Assembly (NCBI RefSeq): GCF_000027005.1
Contig: NC_012965.1
Coordinates: forward strand, 1,351,001-1,415,000
From: Komagataella phaffii GS115
Taxonomy: Eukaryota; Ascomycota; Pichiomycetes; Pichiales; Pichiaceae
Direction: 5' to 3'
Length of the DNA: 64,000 bases
Below the pieces are notes generated by a model. It saw only the letters and a program-made list of their open reading frames with translations, ran no database searches and was not told the origin of the DNA. This document shows, one piece after another, positions 52,097 to 62,342 of the stretch; the first letter of the stretch is position 1, and the number at the start of each line of letters is the position of its first letter. The position numbers and the translations under genes were made by a program.

Positions 52097-52593
52097 TTGT
52101 TATAGTTATATGGTTAGCGTTTTATCCAAGTCATCAAGCGAGTTGAGCTAGATCTGAAATTACATGGTAGAAGTACTTTTTATTGTTTGGTGTTTAGTTC
52201 TATGTACTTGCTTTTTAGAACTGTTTTTTGAGTAGCGTTTAGTGAATCAGTGGGGTATGAAATTCACAATACTATGTTTCCCACCCAATCTTAATCGGTG
52301 ACTGAGCTGGAATCTTTACTAGAGAGTGCTTGGTCATGCACACAGTTCAGTACCAGTCAAGGGCCATTGGTAGCATTAGCACGTCCCTGTACAACTTTTG
52401 AACCAAGAGACCCCTATAAAAGAATGCTCGCCTCCTTCTGTCTCCCCCGCTTGCAAAACGCACTGAGCAGCATTACCCTCCCCTACAAATATCTGCGAGT
52501 ACTAATTATTAGTGTATTTCTCATCGGCGATCCTACTGCAAGGCGCCTGAGACATAACTTTCCAAGCGATCCTTTACAGCAAACGTTTTGGGT
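52097..52593. promoter_or_regulatory. Spacer between tRNA-Gly and the ELMO-like gene
   Basis: A 497-base region containing TATAAAAG at 52415-52422, about 170 bases upstream of the next start. An open frame of 99 codons (52298-52597) overlaps it but has no recognisable protein character. Confidence 0.4.
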
Positions 52594-54546
52594 ATGACTG
52601 AGGGTTACCGGAAAATCAACAATAATATCAAAGAGCTACTCTCCCAAGGTAAGTGAAAAGTTATTCTTCGTTCTGCTCCTGCTAACATGAAATTAGATCC
52701 CTTGAGTAGGTTAGATGAAACAAGTTCTATCCAATATTCAGAGTCACTGTGTCAGTATCTAATCAATTCAAAAGACAAAACCGAAAGTATCAACATAGTT
52801 GTTGTGTTGTTGAAGGTACTGGATATTTCCCCGTCTAGTGAGAAACTCACCTCCCTCTTCACCAAAGATCTACTCCATTATGTTTTGGAGATAACAACTC
52901 AACTCTCTTCTCCCGAATCTGTCAGATCGGTTGTGAAACTGCTCATATTTTTCGTCTCTGGTAACATATTTAAAGCTCATCCAGTGTATAGGACTTTGCT
53001 TGATGCATTGATTGAGAAGGAACAGTACACTTCTTCTTTAGCTAGCATGTTGCCAATCCATGATTCTAAGCTACCTGCTACCATTTTGGATTTTTACTAT
53101 AAAATGTTGTACATTGCTACAGAATCAAGAATCCCTGAACTCGCAATGCTGTATCGCAACTTGAAAAGGGGCAATTTTTACACTGGGCTGTTGACTTTAA
53201 AGTATGAACAGGGCATGGATATGGATGCCGCATTTCGTTACCATGAGTTGATTCGGTGTAGTCATAAAGCAGAACTAATTCTGTTTGAAACAAAGATTCA
53301 ACTGAAATATGACTGCCACAATTTTATTTTTACTCTTTTATTGCAATCGTTGAACACTTCTTTGAATGAGAATGGTACACCCGCCACAAAGGGTGAGTTT
53401 GTAAGAGCTGGGTTTACTGACAACCCTCAGAAATTTATACTGTCCAAGTTATCAGTGCTGTCTGCTCTTCAGTTCAACAACTTTCTTTTGAGTTTGAACG
53501 TTGCTTTTAAGAAGACATACTTTGAGCAATTGATGTTTTCTCAAGACGATCGCTGCTTCCCAATCATTGAAGTTGGCATCATGAGTAGTGACAAACTATA
53601 CCAAATCCTAAATACCGACAAGTATCCTAGCTTGAAGCAACACACAATCAGCAGCGAACTATTATACACTAACTTGATGGGACTGGCCCTGAGAATTTGG
53701 AAAGATAGCCAGGCCGATACTTCTGATTTGCAAGTCATTTCAGTTTTGCTAGACTACGCTATGATTTATTTAGAACAACTTATTTCTCAAAACGAGAATT
53801 ATACTGTTGCGATCCAAACGGTTCACGATTTGACCTACGAGGAGCTTAGAGTATTTCAGAGGAATCAGATCAAAAAGTCACATAAGAGAGTCTGGAAAGA
53901 AGAAACTCATTCCGTTTCCAAGATTATTCATAAAGAAGTTCTGGAATTTATCAAAGAGGAAAGGTTTCTGCAACTATCTCACGGTTCATGGGTCTATAGT
54001 GAAAATCCAATAGAAGCGGCAGCCAACAACAAAAAACCAAGATCTTACTTCATGATCCTATCTCCGAACATTCAATCAATAATCTACAAAGAATACACCG
54101 ACCAACTGACCACTAAGCCTAACATAGATTCCAATGGTGCGGTCTTAGATCTATCCAAGATCTCCAGAATTGTTGCCATTCCTTTGCAACATGAGGAATC
54201 AGTCCCAGAGAACTCCAGGTTGATTTCTCTTGCATCTAGAACTTTTTATGAGCGAATTGATCTGATCAGTAAGCAGAATCAGATAATATTCACATTCTAC
54301 ACCAGTACTAAGGAGGCCTCATACACTTGGTCAGATGGCTTAAAATTTTTAACCAATTCGACTAAGGATCTTTCACCAGATACTCGCAAGCAAATAAGTG
54401 ACTTACAATCACTACGAGAAAGCATTCAATTGCTGAAATTGGGAAAGAAAGAATCTCAACAATTAAGTTGTTCGGCCTCAGATTCAGCACCTTCGTATGA
54501 TGCTTCTAGGTTTGATACCTTACTTACAGGATTCTATTACACTTAG
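52594..54546 (+). CDS. LMO1: ELMO-like protein Lmo1 (one intron)
   Basis: Exon 1 (52594-52648) encodes MTEGYRKINNNIKELLSQ; exon 2 (52697-54546) gives the rest, 634 residues in all. The N-terminal two thirds are helical, armadillo-like. A PH-like domain lies at about 455-590 (FLQLSHGSWVYSENP, RSYFMILSPN, ISRIVAIPLQ, ASYTWSDGLKFL), followed by a Ser-rich end. This matches the layout of ELMO/Ced-12; S. cerevisiae Lmo1 (665 residues) pairs with the Dock-type GEF Dck1 to activate Rho5. The name rests on architecture. Without splicing the protein could start at MKLDPLSR (52687). It converges on TFA2 30 bases away. Confidence 0.65.
52649..52696 (+). other. Intron of LMO1, 48 nt
   Basis: The donor is GTAAGT, the branch-like TGCTAAC lies 11 bases before the end, and the acceptor TTAG ends at 52696. 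Splicing joins CAA G to AT CCC, keeping one frame from the upstream ATG at 52594. Confidence 0.8.
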
Positions 54547-54576
54547 TTTAAACTCTAATACACTTAGTTTATGTTT

Positions 54577-55422
54577 TTAGACCCTTCCAGAATAATCTTT
54601 TAGAATACCCTTCATATGAGTATTTGTGATCTTTCCTCGTCTAGGTTTTTTCTGTTTATTTTCCTGAGAATGCATGACTTTCCTTTTGATACTAGAAGGG
54701 TCCACACTGGTAGGTTTTAACCCATTATTAATGAGCTCTTCCTGTAAATTACCAGCATCAGGAAGTTTCACTTTACTCCACATTTCGATAAAGTCATCGT
54801 CGATCTGACCCAACTTGCCACCTTTATTAGCCCAGACCAGTCTTGGGACGTTTTCCTTCTTGGTACGTAGAACAATGATTTTTTGCTCCTCTTCAAGCTC
54901 AGCTATAGCCGCAAGACAACCGCTCCAGCCATCTTTCAGCTCCTTAACTAAGATACCTTTAAAAGTAGCCTGAATACGAAGATAATTCAGCAGATCTTCG
55001 GCAGATCGAATATTGTGCAGCGACATGTATTCCAAAGTATGTCTGTCGGGGTCATATCTTATTCTATCTATGTTTTTAAGTAACGGCAATAATGTCTTGG
55101 ATATGTCCATGGACATATGTCTTTGTAGTTCATTGATAGATACCTCCTTATCCTGCTTCTTAATATATTCCACGGCCAAGTGCAACTGGGTAGATAGATG
55201 ACTTCCAGAAATATTTGCCAGGCTCCTGGTGGATTCATGTTGAAGCTCCTCTTCTATTTCTGACCTTTGCTGCTCCTTCTTGATTGTCTGCTGGTGTTGT
55301 CTCAGAGGCGAAACTTTAGGTTCAGGATCCAGCTGAACTATTCTCTTCGGTGCAGGAATATTGGCCGTATTCCTGATGCGGTTCTTAAACGCATTAAGTT
55401 GAGCTGATAGTCGATCATCCAT
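54577..55422 (-). CDS. TFA2: TFIIE small subunit Tfa2
   Basis: A 281-residue general transcription factor subunit (TFIIE beta) that recruits TFIIH and stabilises open promoter DNA. The start MDDRLSAQLNAFKNRIRNTA is typical. Two winged-helix segments follow (about 75-140 and 140-205): AVEYIKKQDKEVSINELQRH and LLNYLRIQATFKGILVKELKDGW. Then come EEEQKIIVLRTKKENVPRLV, FIEMWSKVKLPD and a basic C-terminus (KQKKPRRGKITNTHMKGILKD). Length is near the 328 of S. cerevisiae. Confidence 0.93.
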   Translation of the reverse strand: MDDRLSAQLNAFKNRIRNTANIPAPKRIVQLDPEPKVSPLRQHQQTIKKEQQRSEIEEELQHESTRSLANISGSHLSTQLHLAVEYIKKQDKEVSINELQRHMSMDISKTLLPLLKNIDRIRYDPDRHTLEYMSLHNIRSAEDLLNYLRIQATFKGILVKELKDGWSGCLAAIAELEEEQKIIVLRTKKENVPRLVWANKGGKLGQIDDDFIEMWSKVKLPDAGNLQEELINNGLKPTSVDPSSIKRKVMHSQENKQKKPRRGKITNTHMKGILKDYSGRV

Positions 55423-55557
55423 CTTGAGTGTGCAAAAGATAGGAGGGATCAGTCCAAAGAAGATAGGAGGATGTGTGAGATTTTAGGTCTGAGGTTCATA
55501 AAAATCCAGGTGAGAAATATTCGCTAGATAATCTAACTATGCTACAGAAGTGAGATT

Positions 55558-57843
55558 TCATCTTTTACTCTTCACCTTACCCAGCTTCTTCTTCATCTGG
55601 TTTTTGGAAGGTTGACGAGTCGAATTCTTTTTCTGATTGGAGGTTCGATCATCTCTCGTCTTCTTGTACATACTTTCACCACCAGCTTCTTTTTTAGCCT
55701 CCAATCGCTTACGTTTCTTGGAGTTGATCTGTTGCTCTGATTTTTGCTTTTCCTTTTTCTTATCAGCTTCAGACTGGAACCACGTACGTTTGGGCCTTGA
55801 CATTATCTCTTCTCCGTGATGTAGAATGTTTTCTCCCTTTCTGACCTCCATTTCAGCACGCAAAAATTGCTTTTCCTCTTTCTCTTCAGAAAGAATATCT
55901 CCTATGGTTTCTGCTTTCTCCTCAATTAACTGATGAATCTTTTCAATACTGTCCCAATCAACATTTCTTCCTAACGCTCTATTCTTAGCGGTGGCAATAC
56001 CCTTCATTGCTTCACGTACAATAGCACGGTCCTGGTTGGATTCAGAGACAAAAGTGATGGAGCGACCTTCTCTTCCTGCTCTGGCAGTTCTTCCAACTCT
56101 ATGAAGGTAGATATCGTAAGTCTTGGGCATGTCATAGTTGATAACAACCTCAATCTTTGGAATATCCAAACCTCTGGAAGCCAAATCTGTACAAATTAAA
56201 ATCGGTACTGTTAAGTTCTTAAAATCTGTGATACTCTTCAGACGTTGTTCTTGTGTCAGCGATCCATGTAATTCAGACACTTTCAATCCCAGCAAACCTA
56301 AAATAATACGCAGTTTATGGGCGTCCATCTTTCTAGCAATGAACACCACAATTCTATGTTGTTGGGAAGGGTTCACCTTTGTTAGAATGTCAAACAATAA
56401 TGCTGGTTTCATTTCCAAATTCTTTCTTAGACGCACAAATTCTTGAACCAGACCGGATACCGCCTGTTTGGGCGGATCAATCATAATACGCACAGGTTTG
56501 TGTAATGACAACTGAATCAAATCTTTGATGCTGTTGTTCATGGTAGCAGAAAACAGCATTGTTTGTTTCTTTCCAGGAAGTAGTGTCAATATTTCTTTCA
56601 ACTCCTCCTGGAAACCATCTTCCAACATTCTATCAGCCTCATCGATAACCAGAATTTCGACACTTTCAACGCTAAAACTTGGAGAATTTCTGATATGATC
56701 TATAAAACGACCAGGAGTAGCAATCACAATATCAGGTCTTTTTCTGAGTTCTTGTTCCTGCTTTCTAAGGTTCAAACCACCGACAGCAAGTCCGAACTCT
56801 ATTCCATTGACAAATTGACTGATTTTTTTACCAACATCGTTAACTTGAATTGCCAACTCACGTGTGGGGGTCAATACAACAACTCTGGTAGCCGATATTT
56901 TTGATGGCTTGAACAGTAAACGCTCAATAATAGGGATCATGTATGCAGCAGTCTTACCGGAACCGGTCTGGGCTCCAGCAACAATGTCTTTACCTAACAG
57001 CCCTATCGGAATGGAAGCACTTTGAATTGGAGAAGGTTTGGTATATCCCAGAGTGGACAAACCTTTGAGAACCGGTCTAGACAATGAGAGAGATTGAAAT
57101 GTCACATGAACAGATTTGTTGACTTCTTGATTCTTGGTTTGGTCGAAGTATCGATTAACTTCCTCAACAGTGTCTTCAGGTTCTTGTATATCTTCTGGCT
57201 CCACTTGCTCCGTAATTTCGGGTTCGGGTTCAGCAAGAGTTGGATCATCTTCAACCTCTTCCTCTACAACCACATCTTCCTCTTGATTTGCACCCATTCC
57301 AAATCCGTCCAAGGCTAGTTCTTCATCATCGATTCCCTCATCTTCATTCTCTATTGGTAAGTCTTCCTCTTCTTCGTCTATTAAATTCTCATCTACAGCT
57401 TCGGCCAAATCACTTTTTTCACCAGTAGAGGCGACAACACCTAAGCCACCCTTTCTCCTTATAATTCCATCCAAATCAACTAACGTCCTAACTTTTCCAC
57501 TATCATGACCTGTAAAGTCCCAACCATTAAATTCTTCAACCACATCTTCATCCTCCACAGAGAAAATGAAGTCAGGGTTCAGAGAGGTTCCATCTTCATC
57601 CTTGATGGCTTCAGTCTTTTTCTTATTGGCCTTTGCTGCTATTGTCTTGGTCTTGGCTTTTTTATTTTCGGTTACTGTATCTTTAATCGTTTTCTCGTCG
57701 TCTTCGTCACCATCAATGTCCAAATCAGGAATGCCCTCTTCATCGTCAGAAATTGTCAAGACAAAGTCCGTAAAATTCTTTGTAGCCTTAGGCTTTCTAG
57801 CAGCCTTCTTGCTGACAGGGGTCTTGTTATTCTTCTTAGCCAT
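55558..57843 (-). CDS. DRS1: DEAD-box RNA helicase Drs1
   Basis: A 761-residue nucleolar helicase for 60S subunit assembly (27S pre-rRNA processing); S. cerevisiae Drs1 has 752. The basic and acidic N-terminus is followed by the Q motif region (GYTKPSPIQ), AQTGSGKT (near 293), [17 protein letters not shown] (near 400), SATM, and [13 protein letters not shown]. The C-terminus is Lys/Arg-rich with a nucleolar-type tail. The open frame extends to a TTG at 57903; the first [14 protein letters not shown], is at 57843. Confidence 0.93.
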   Translation of the reverse strand: MAKKNNKTPVSKKAARKPKATKNFTDFVLTISDDEEGIPDLDIDGDEDDEKTIKDTVTENKKAKTKTIAAKANKKKTEAIKDEDGTSLNPDFIFSVEDEDVVEEFNGWDFTGHDSGKVRTLVDLDGIIRRKGGLGVVASTGEKSDLAEAVDENLIDEEEEDLPIENEDEGIDDEELALDGFGMGANQEEDVVVEEEVEDDPTLAEPEPEITEQVEPEDIQEPEDTVEEVNRYFDQTKNQEVNKSVHVTFQSLSLSRPVLKGLSTLGYTKPSPIQSASIPIGLLGKDIVAGAQTGSGKTAAYMIPIIERLLFKPSKISATRVVVLTPTRELAIQVNDVGKKISQFVNGIEFGLAVGGLNLRKQEQELRKRPDIVIATPGRFIDHIRNSPSFSVESVEILVIDEADRMLEDGFQEELKEILTLLPGKKQTMLFSATMNNSIKDLIQLSLHKPVRIMIDPPKQAVSGLVQEFVRLRKNLEMKPALLFDILTKVNPSQQHRIVVFIARKMDAHKLRIILGLLGLKVSELHGSLTQEQRLKSITDFKNLTVPILICTDLASRGLDIPKIEVVINYDMPKTYDIYLHRVGRTARAGREGRSITFVSESNQDRAIVREAMKGIATAKNRALGRNVDWDSIEKIHQLIEEKAETIGDILSEEKEEKQFLRAEMEVRKGENILHHGEEIMSRPKRTWFQSEADKKKEKQKSEQQINSKKRKRLEAKKEAGGESMYKKTRDDRTSNQKKNSTRQPSKNQMKKKLGKVKSKR

Positions 57844-57907
57844 GTCTCCTAAGAATTTTACCTGCTGAAGTTTTTTTATTGTTAATTTTTTTTTTCGTGC
57901 CAAAAGA

Positions 57908-57915
57908 GATGAGCT
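57908..57915 (+). promoter_or_regulatory. PAC-like element GATGAGCT upstream of DRS1
   Basis: GATGAGCT lies about 65 bases upstream of the DRS1 ATG. The PAC element (core GATGAG) is enriched before ribosome-biogenesis genes in S. cerevisiae, which fits Drs1. Function is inferred. The spacer is shared with MLH3, which is divergent. Confidence 0.4.
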
Positions 57916-57972
57916 CGCGCCTGGCTATCTAATCTTTTCGAGTTTCAAGTCATAGCTACAAGCAACGATGAC

Positions 57973-59778
57973 ATGTCCATAGTAAGGCGTTTAGATAAAG
58001 CAGTATCACTCGCTCTCAAGTCCAATCTTCAGCTTAATCTGATAGGCGATGTCATCAAAGGATTAGTGGAGAATAGTCTGGATGCTGGATCAACCGAAAT
58101 AAGAATATCAGTTCAATTAGATAACATCATTTGCATAGAATGTGAGGATAATGGCCATGGTATCCCACCAAGCGAACTAGAGAAGATTGGAAGTGAATAC
58201 TGGTCTTCAAAAGGAGTGCTGAAGCTTGAAGATTTAGAGGATTTGAAAACTTATGGGTTTAGGGGTGAGACATTACACAGCCTTTCCCAGATATCCAAGG
58301 CGCTTCGAATTAGCTCTAAAGTGTTAAGCAGTGACCGAAGTTTCACCACTGTCTACAATAATGGGACTCATGTTGTAAGCCTGACGGAATGTGATGATTA
58401 CGGTATTGGATCACCTCAAGGGACGGTGGTAAAGATTACTGGATTGTTCTATAATCTCCCTGTTAGACGTACTTATATTTCGAACACCAGCCAAAAGTCA
58501 ATTTCTCAACAGATAAAGTTGGCGCTTTTCCCATTGTGTGCAACAAATCCTGATCTCTCGATAAAAATCAACCTTATTGAGCCTGACGTCTCTTGTGAAA
58601 AGAGCATCCTTTCAGTTAGCAAAGCTGTATCCCCAGATGACAGACTGAGCACTTCATTTGACCTGATATTCGGAAATATGGGATCTAGCATGGTACCTTT
58701 GCAAAGTTCACATATGGATTATAAAGCCGATTCCATTTTTGGCCTGAATCCGACATTTAATATTTCACATCGGTTTATTTTTCTCAACAAGAGGCTGGTG
58801 ATGGACGAAAGGCTTTACAATCTTATAACTAGAGAACTAGCCCAACTTTACAAGAGCCAAAATGTTCACCGCCCTAGTTTTGCGTTCGTTGTTAGTTTCA
58901 CAGGTCCCCAGCATCCCTCTGAACTAACACAAGGACCCCAGAAAACTATTAATACAGTGCATGAAATCCAGACATTGACTTATCTTACAAAATGCCTAAT
59001 CGATAAAGTTGCAGTTAATTATATTGGATCACTGCAACACAATAAAAGAATGATTGACTCCTTCAAAGAGGCACCTGAAAAAAATAAAACACGAAAGATT
59101 CAACCTTTGAAGGACAACATTTCACCATTCTTCTGTTCAAACTTAAAGCTGAGTAAAGATGACCTGAGTTCCGTAAAATTGGTTGGCTTAATGGATCAAA
59201 AGTTCATTGTGGTCACTTTAGTCACAAAACACCAAGGGACCGTACTGCTTGCGTTAGACCAACATGCTTGCGACGAAAGAGTCAAGGCAGAGAAACTCTT
59301 CCAGAATTATATTAATAATCTCTCAAACTGTTCAGTTGCGATTGAAAACATTACTTGGGATTTACCTGAAATGGTTATGAATTTATTTTCTACGTTTGAA
59401 TTCTCTCTATCTACCTGGGGGATCAGATTCATTAGTCTGAACTCTAGAATAATTCTCACTCACCTGCCCTCAGTGCTTACGGAGGGAAAGCTGTCACATG
59501 AATCACTAAAATCAGGAATACTGCAATACCTGAGCGATTTGGAAGCTGGGAAAAAATGCCCAAAGCCTCCTGGTGAAAAATGGTTTGAGACATTACCATT
59601 TATTCCTGATATGATTATTAATGTTGTGAATTCTCTAGCTTGCCGTTCTGCTGTGAAATTCGGCACGTCTTTGGATACAGCTCAATGCAGAACAATCATC
59701 CAAAACCTTAAATCTTGTGAATTGCCCTTTCAATGTGCACATGGCAGGCCATCGATGGTTCCTTTAACTATGCTATAG
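57973..59778 (+). CDS. MLH3: Mismatch-repair/meiotic crossover protein Mlh3
   Basis: A 601-residue MutL homologue that pairs with Mlh1. GHKL ATPase motifs are ENSLDAGST (about 33), DNGHGIPPSE (about 59) and YGFRGETLHSLS. The C-terminal endonuclease motif reads DQHACDERVKAE (about 430), with further metal-site elements ACRSAVKFG and CAHGRPSMVPL. The weak linker makes it shorter than S. cerevisiae Mlh3 (715), but both domains are complete. The endonuclease motif is shared with Pms1; the end and the short linker favour Mlh3. An ATG at 57968 opens a four-codon frame overlapping the start. Its stop lies 5 bases from that of POM34. Confidence 0.85.
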   Translation: MSIVRRLDKAVSLALKSNLQLNLIGDVIKGLVENSLDAGSTEIRISVQLDNIICIECEDNGHGIPPSELEKIGSEYWSSKGVLKLEDLEDLKTYGFRGETLHSLSQISKALRISSKVLSSDRSFTTVYNNGTHVVSLTECDDYGIGSPQGTVVKITGLFYNLPVRRTYISNTSQKSISQQIKLALFPLCATNPDLSIKINLIEPDVSCEKSILSVSKAVSPDDRLSTSFDLIFGNMGSSMVPLQSSHMDYKADSIFGLNPTFNISHRFIFLNKRLVMDERLYNLITRELAQLYKSQNVHRPSFAFVVSFTGPQHPSELTQGPQKTINTVHEIQTLTYLTKCLIDKVAVNYIGSLQHNKRMIDSFKEAPEKNKTRKIQPLKDNISPFFCSNLKLSKDDLSSVKLVGLMDQKFIVVTLVTKHQGTVLLALDQHACDERVKAEKLFQNYINNLSNCSVAIENITWDLPEMVMNLFSTFEFSLSTWGIRFISLNSRIILTHLPSVLTEGKLSHESLKSGILQYLSDLEAGKKCPKPPGEKWFETLPFIPDMIINVVNSLACRSAVKFGTSLDTAQCRTIIQNLKSCELPFQCAHGRPSMVPLTML

Positions 59779-59783
59779 GTAAA

Positions 59784-61055
59784 CTAATAAAAACTCGTTT
59801 CACCGCCAAAACTAGTATTCAAATCGTACAGATACTTGTTACTGGAAACCAATTTAGGAATCCCCTGAGATACATTCTTGTTGAGGCTGGAAGGAGCTTT
59901 TTGTAGTCCTAAGCTTGAGATATTAGCCAAAGTACTGTTTTTAGTGGTGTCTATACTCATGGATGCAAAACTCTGGTTAATTGTTCCAAAACTTGTGTTT
60001 TCTGGCTGCTCTTGCTGCTGTTGTAAAGTTGGCAATACTTTTGGAAGGTTGCTCACTGGATAATCTGTTCCTTCCCTGAGATCTGTCTCATTCAATGGTT
60101 CCAGCCCCAAAAGCTGCCTTTGTCTGGGAGTTAGATTAAGATCTAAGCATTGATCTCTTGGCTTGAATAGTTCAAATAATGAGGTTACCACATTGAAAAA
60201 AAATAGTGATTGCAGTAAGATCCACAGATAATGGCCGAAATACGTGATATACTCATACCACTCATAAAATTTATCTGAGAAGTCGAGGTTAAAAGTTATT
60301 ATGACTGTAATACTCAGTAGTAGCTTTAAGATTGCCCACAGCATTGCATTAGTTAACAGTTTTTTAACTTGAGAGTCCTTATTGACCATTCTCGAGATTG
60401 CCTTTTCCACTTGTGGGTTCAACCAGTCTCCGGTAGGCATCAGTTTCTGGTCCAAAGCCTTGTTGTTGAATGCATTAGGTGGCAGTTTCTTTGCTGGAGC
60501 CCCCTTTGGTTTGAAAAATGAAAGTGTTCTATCTTTCCTCTTGGACTCGGAAGCCAGTTCGTCGAAGTCGTTTTTAGAGCCCAAGGTCGACTTTGATGGT
60601 TTGGAGGGCCTTTTGTTAAAGAGAGATTTTTTGAAGAGTTGATCGATAGAATCATTTTGAAACCTTGTTGGGTTCAGTTTAGAAGCGTTTGGTGTTATGG
60701 ATTTGTTGACAGAGGGATGTGTAGGTGGAACCATCATGTTCCTGGGTGTTTTATGAAATTTGAATGGAGATGACATCAAAGGCTTGATGGGAGTTCTAGT
60801 TAACTTTGTTACGGTATCATCAATCCTTAGCGAGCTGGGATCTATTTGATCAAAACTGCCATTTTCCGTGACGTTATCCTTGAATGGAGTAGTCACTTTG
60901 AAAGGAGATGGAGCACTCCTCGTTGAGATCGGAAACCGGCTTTTGCTCTTTGTGGACCTCAAGAAAGGGTCTTCATGAGTGTCTCTTGAAGTAGAGAATG
61001 CCAACTCCTTCAAAGGAGAGGGATTCCTAGGAGGTGTGGCAAACGTGTGGTTCAT
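59784..61055 (-). CDS. POM34: Nuclear pore membrane protein Pom34
   Basis: A 423-residue protein. A long basic Ser/Pro-rich N-terminus is followed by two hydrophobic segments near 240-260 and 275-295 (NAMLWAILKLLLSITVIITF and FGHYLWILLQSLFFFNVV). Then comes the conserved LDLNLTPRQRQLLGLEP, matching DLNLTDRQKKLLG of S. cerevisiae Pom34. The end has SSNKYLYDLN, as in the yeast SSKYAYMMN. It is larger than the 299-residue S. cerevisiae protein because of its N-terminus, which has many TP and SP sites. Pom34 is the partner of Pom152 (14420-18298). Confidence 0.85.
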   Translation of the reverse strand: MNHTFATPPRNPSPLKELAFSTSRDTHEDPFLRSTKSKSRFPISTRSAPSPFKVTTPFKDNVTENGSFDQIDPSSLRIDDTVTKLTRTPIKPLMSSPFKFHKTPRNMMVPPTHPSVNKSITPNASKLNPTRFQNDSIDQLFKKSLFNKRPSKPSKSTLGSKNDFDELASESKRKDRTLSFFKPKGAPAKKLPPNAFNNKALDQKLMPTGDWLNPQVEKAISRMVNKDSQVKKLLTNAMLWAILKLLLSITVIITFNLDFSDKFYEWYEYITYFGHYLWILLQSLFFFNVVTSLFELFKPRDQCLDLNLTPRQRQLLGLEPLNETDLREGTDYPVSNLPKVLPTLQQQQEQPENTSFGTINQSFASMSIDTTKNSTLANISSLGLQKAPSSLNKNVSQGIPKLVSSNKYLYDLNTSFGGETSFY

Positions 61056-61233
61056 TAGAATGTTTTTTCTGATGAGAGTGAAATTGTACTAGATTAAAAG
61101 ATGATAATTGCGCGAAGGAAAAGAATATTACTGGTAAGAAAGAAAGCTCCTGCCAAGTTGCTCGACACCCTTCAAGGGATGCCTTAAGCCTTTTGAATGA
61201 AACTTGATCTATACTGTATGAATTGCAATCTAA

Positions 61234-62175
61234 TTACAAATAATGATTTGGAAATAGATATTTGATCTTTTCAGCAACTTTGGGAGCGCGAGCATGAGGA
61301 GCCGTAGAAACTGCAAACTTCATAGATCCGATGAGGTCATTTCCAACCGTACCATCAATCAAAGGCTGTTCTAATGCTTCAATCAAGGTAGTAGCAACAA
61401 AGCGAGCGTTTTCTCCGTTGGCGGTCAAATGGCCAACGACTGTCTCTACAGTGACAGGCTCGCTGTCATCACGCCAAGCGTCATAATCGGTAGACATACA
61501 GATCATTTGGTAAGCTATTTCAGCTTCTCTTGCAAGCTTGGACTCTGGTAGACAAGACATATTGATCACAGATCCTCCCCATGAACGGTACAGCTTGGAC
61601 TCTGCTCTAGTAGAAAATGCTGGTCCTTCCATACAGATAAGGGTTAAGTCATTCTTCTCAGTTTCACTTGTGTGGAAAAACGACGAATCTCCTTCTAGCT
61701 TATGAGTGCTAACAACTTTGTTGACGAATTTGTTAAGCGTTAGGTCAAATGGATCTCCAAAACCAGCATGGGCGACAAAGCCCGACTCAAAGAAAGAAGA
61801 TGGGCGAATTCCCTTGGTACGGTCGATAACTTGGGTAGGAACAACAAAATCTCTGGGTTTGATGTGCTCTTGAAGAGAGCCCACGGCAGAGAAAGCCACA
61901 ATAGCCTTGACACCGAGATGCTTTAAGGCTGCAATATTAGCTCTGTTTGGAACATCAGTAGGTGTCAAAGAATGGTGTTCTCCATGTCTTGCAAGGAATG
62001 CGATAGGGAACCCACTAGCAGTCTTTGAGATGGTGATGGCTGAAGAAGGAGCACCCCATGGAGTAGTTATGTGCAGTTTTGCGACCGGGTGGAGACAGTC
62101 AAGTTTGTACAGTCCGGTACCTCCAATAATGGCGAGAAGGACCGGCTCATTGAATTCTTGTGCTAGATCAGACAT
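61234..62175 (-). CDS. MEU1: S-methyl-5'-thioadenosine phosphorylase Meu1
   Basis: A 313-residue purine nucleoside phosphorylase-family enzyme. It converts methylthioadenosine (from polyamine synthesis) and phosphate to adenine and methylthioribose-1-phosphate, feeding methionine salvage. The phosphate site GGTGLYKLD is near the N-terminus. Others are FLARHGEHHSLTPTDVPNRAN, SAVGSLQE, EGPAFSTRAES and INMSCLPESKLAREAEI, with the base-binding STDYDAW. Length is near the 337 of S. cerevisiae. The promoter lies toward SFI1. Confidence 0.95.
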   Translation of the reverse strand: MSDLAQEFNEPVLLAIIGGTGLYKLDCLHPVAKLHITTPWGAPSSAITISKTASGFPIAFLARHGEHHSLTPTDVPNRANIAALKHLGVKAIVAFSAVGSLQEHIKPRDFVVPTQVIDRTKGIRPSSFFESGFVAHAGFGDPFDLTLNKFVNKVVSTHKLEGDSSFFHTSETEKNDLTLICMEGPAFSTRAESKLYRSWGGSVINMSCLPESKLAREAEIAYQMICMSTDYDAWRDDSEPVTVETVVGHLTANGENARFVATTLIEALEQPLIDGTVGNDLIGSMKFAVSTAPHARAPKVAEKIKYLFPNHYL

Positions 62176-62342
62176 CCTTGGCCTTCTTCGCTTTAGTATG
62201 GAAGCAGTTCTGTTGATGGTGAATCAAACGTCGGTGAGAAAATAATTCGAGGGATCCTTATTAATGTCAACGGTCAACTCTTGGAATAGGCACGTTTTTT
62301 GTAACCATCAATTAACCATCAAGTATATAAAGCCACTATTTC

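Noticed and set aside
52298..52597. A 99-codon plus-strand frame after tRNA-Gly
   Set aside because: No recognisable protein character; it contains the TATA box and overlaps exon 1 of the ELMO-like gene in another frame.
57094..57868. Plus-strand frames opposite DRS1
   Set aside because: They mirror the acidic/Lys-rich N-terminus of the helicase and have no independent support.
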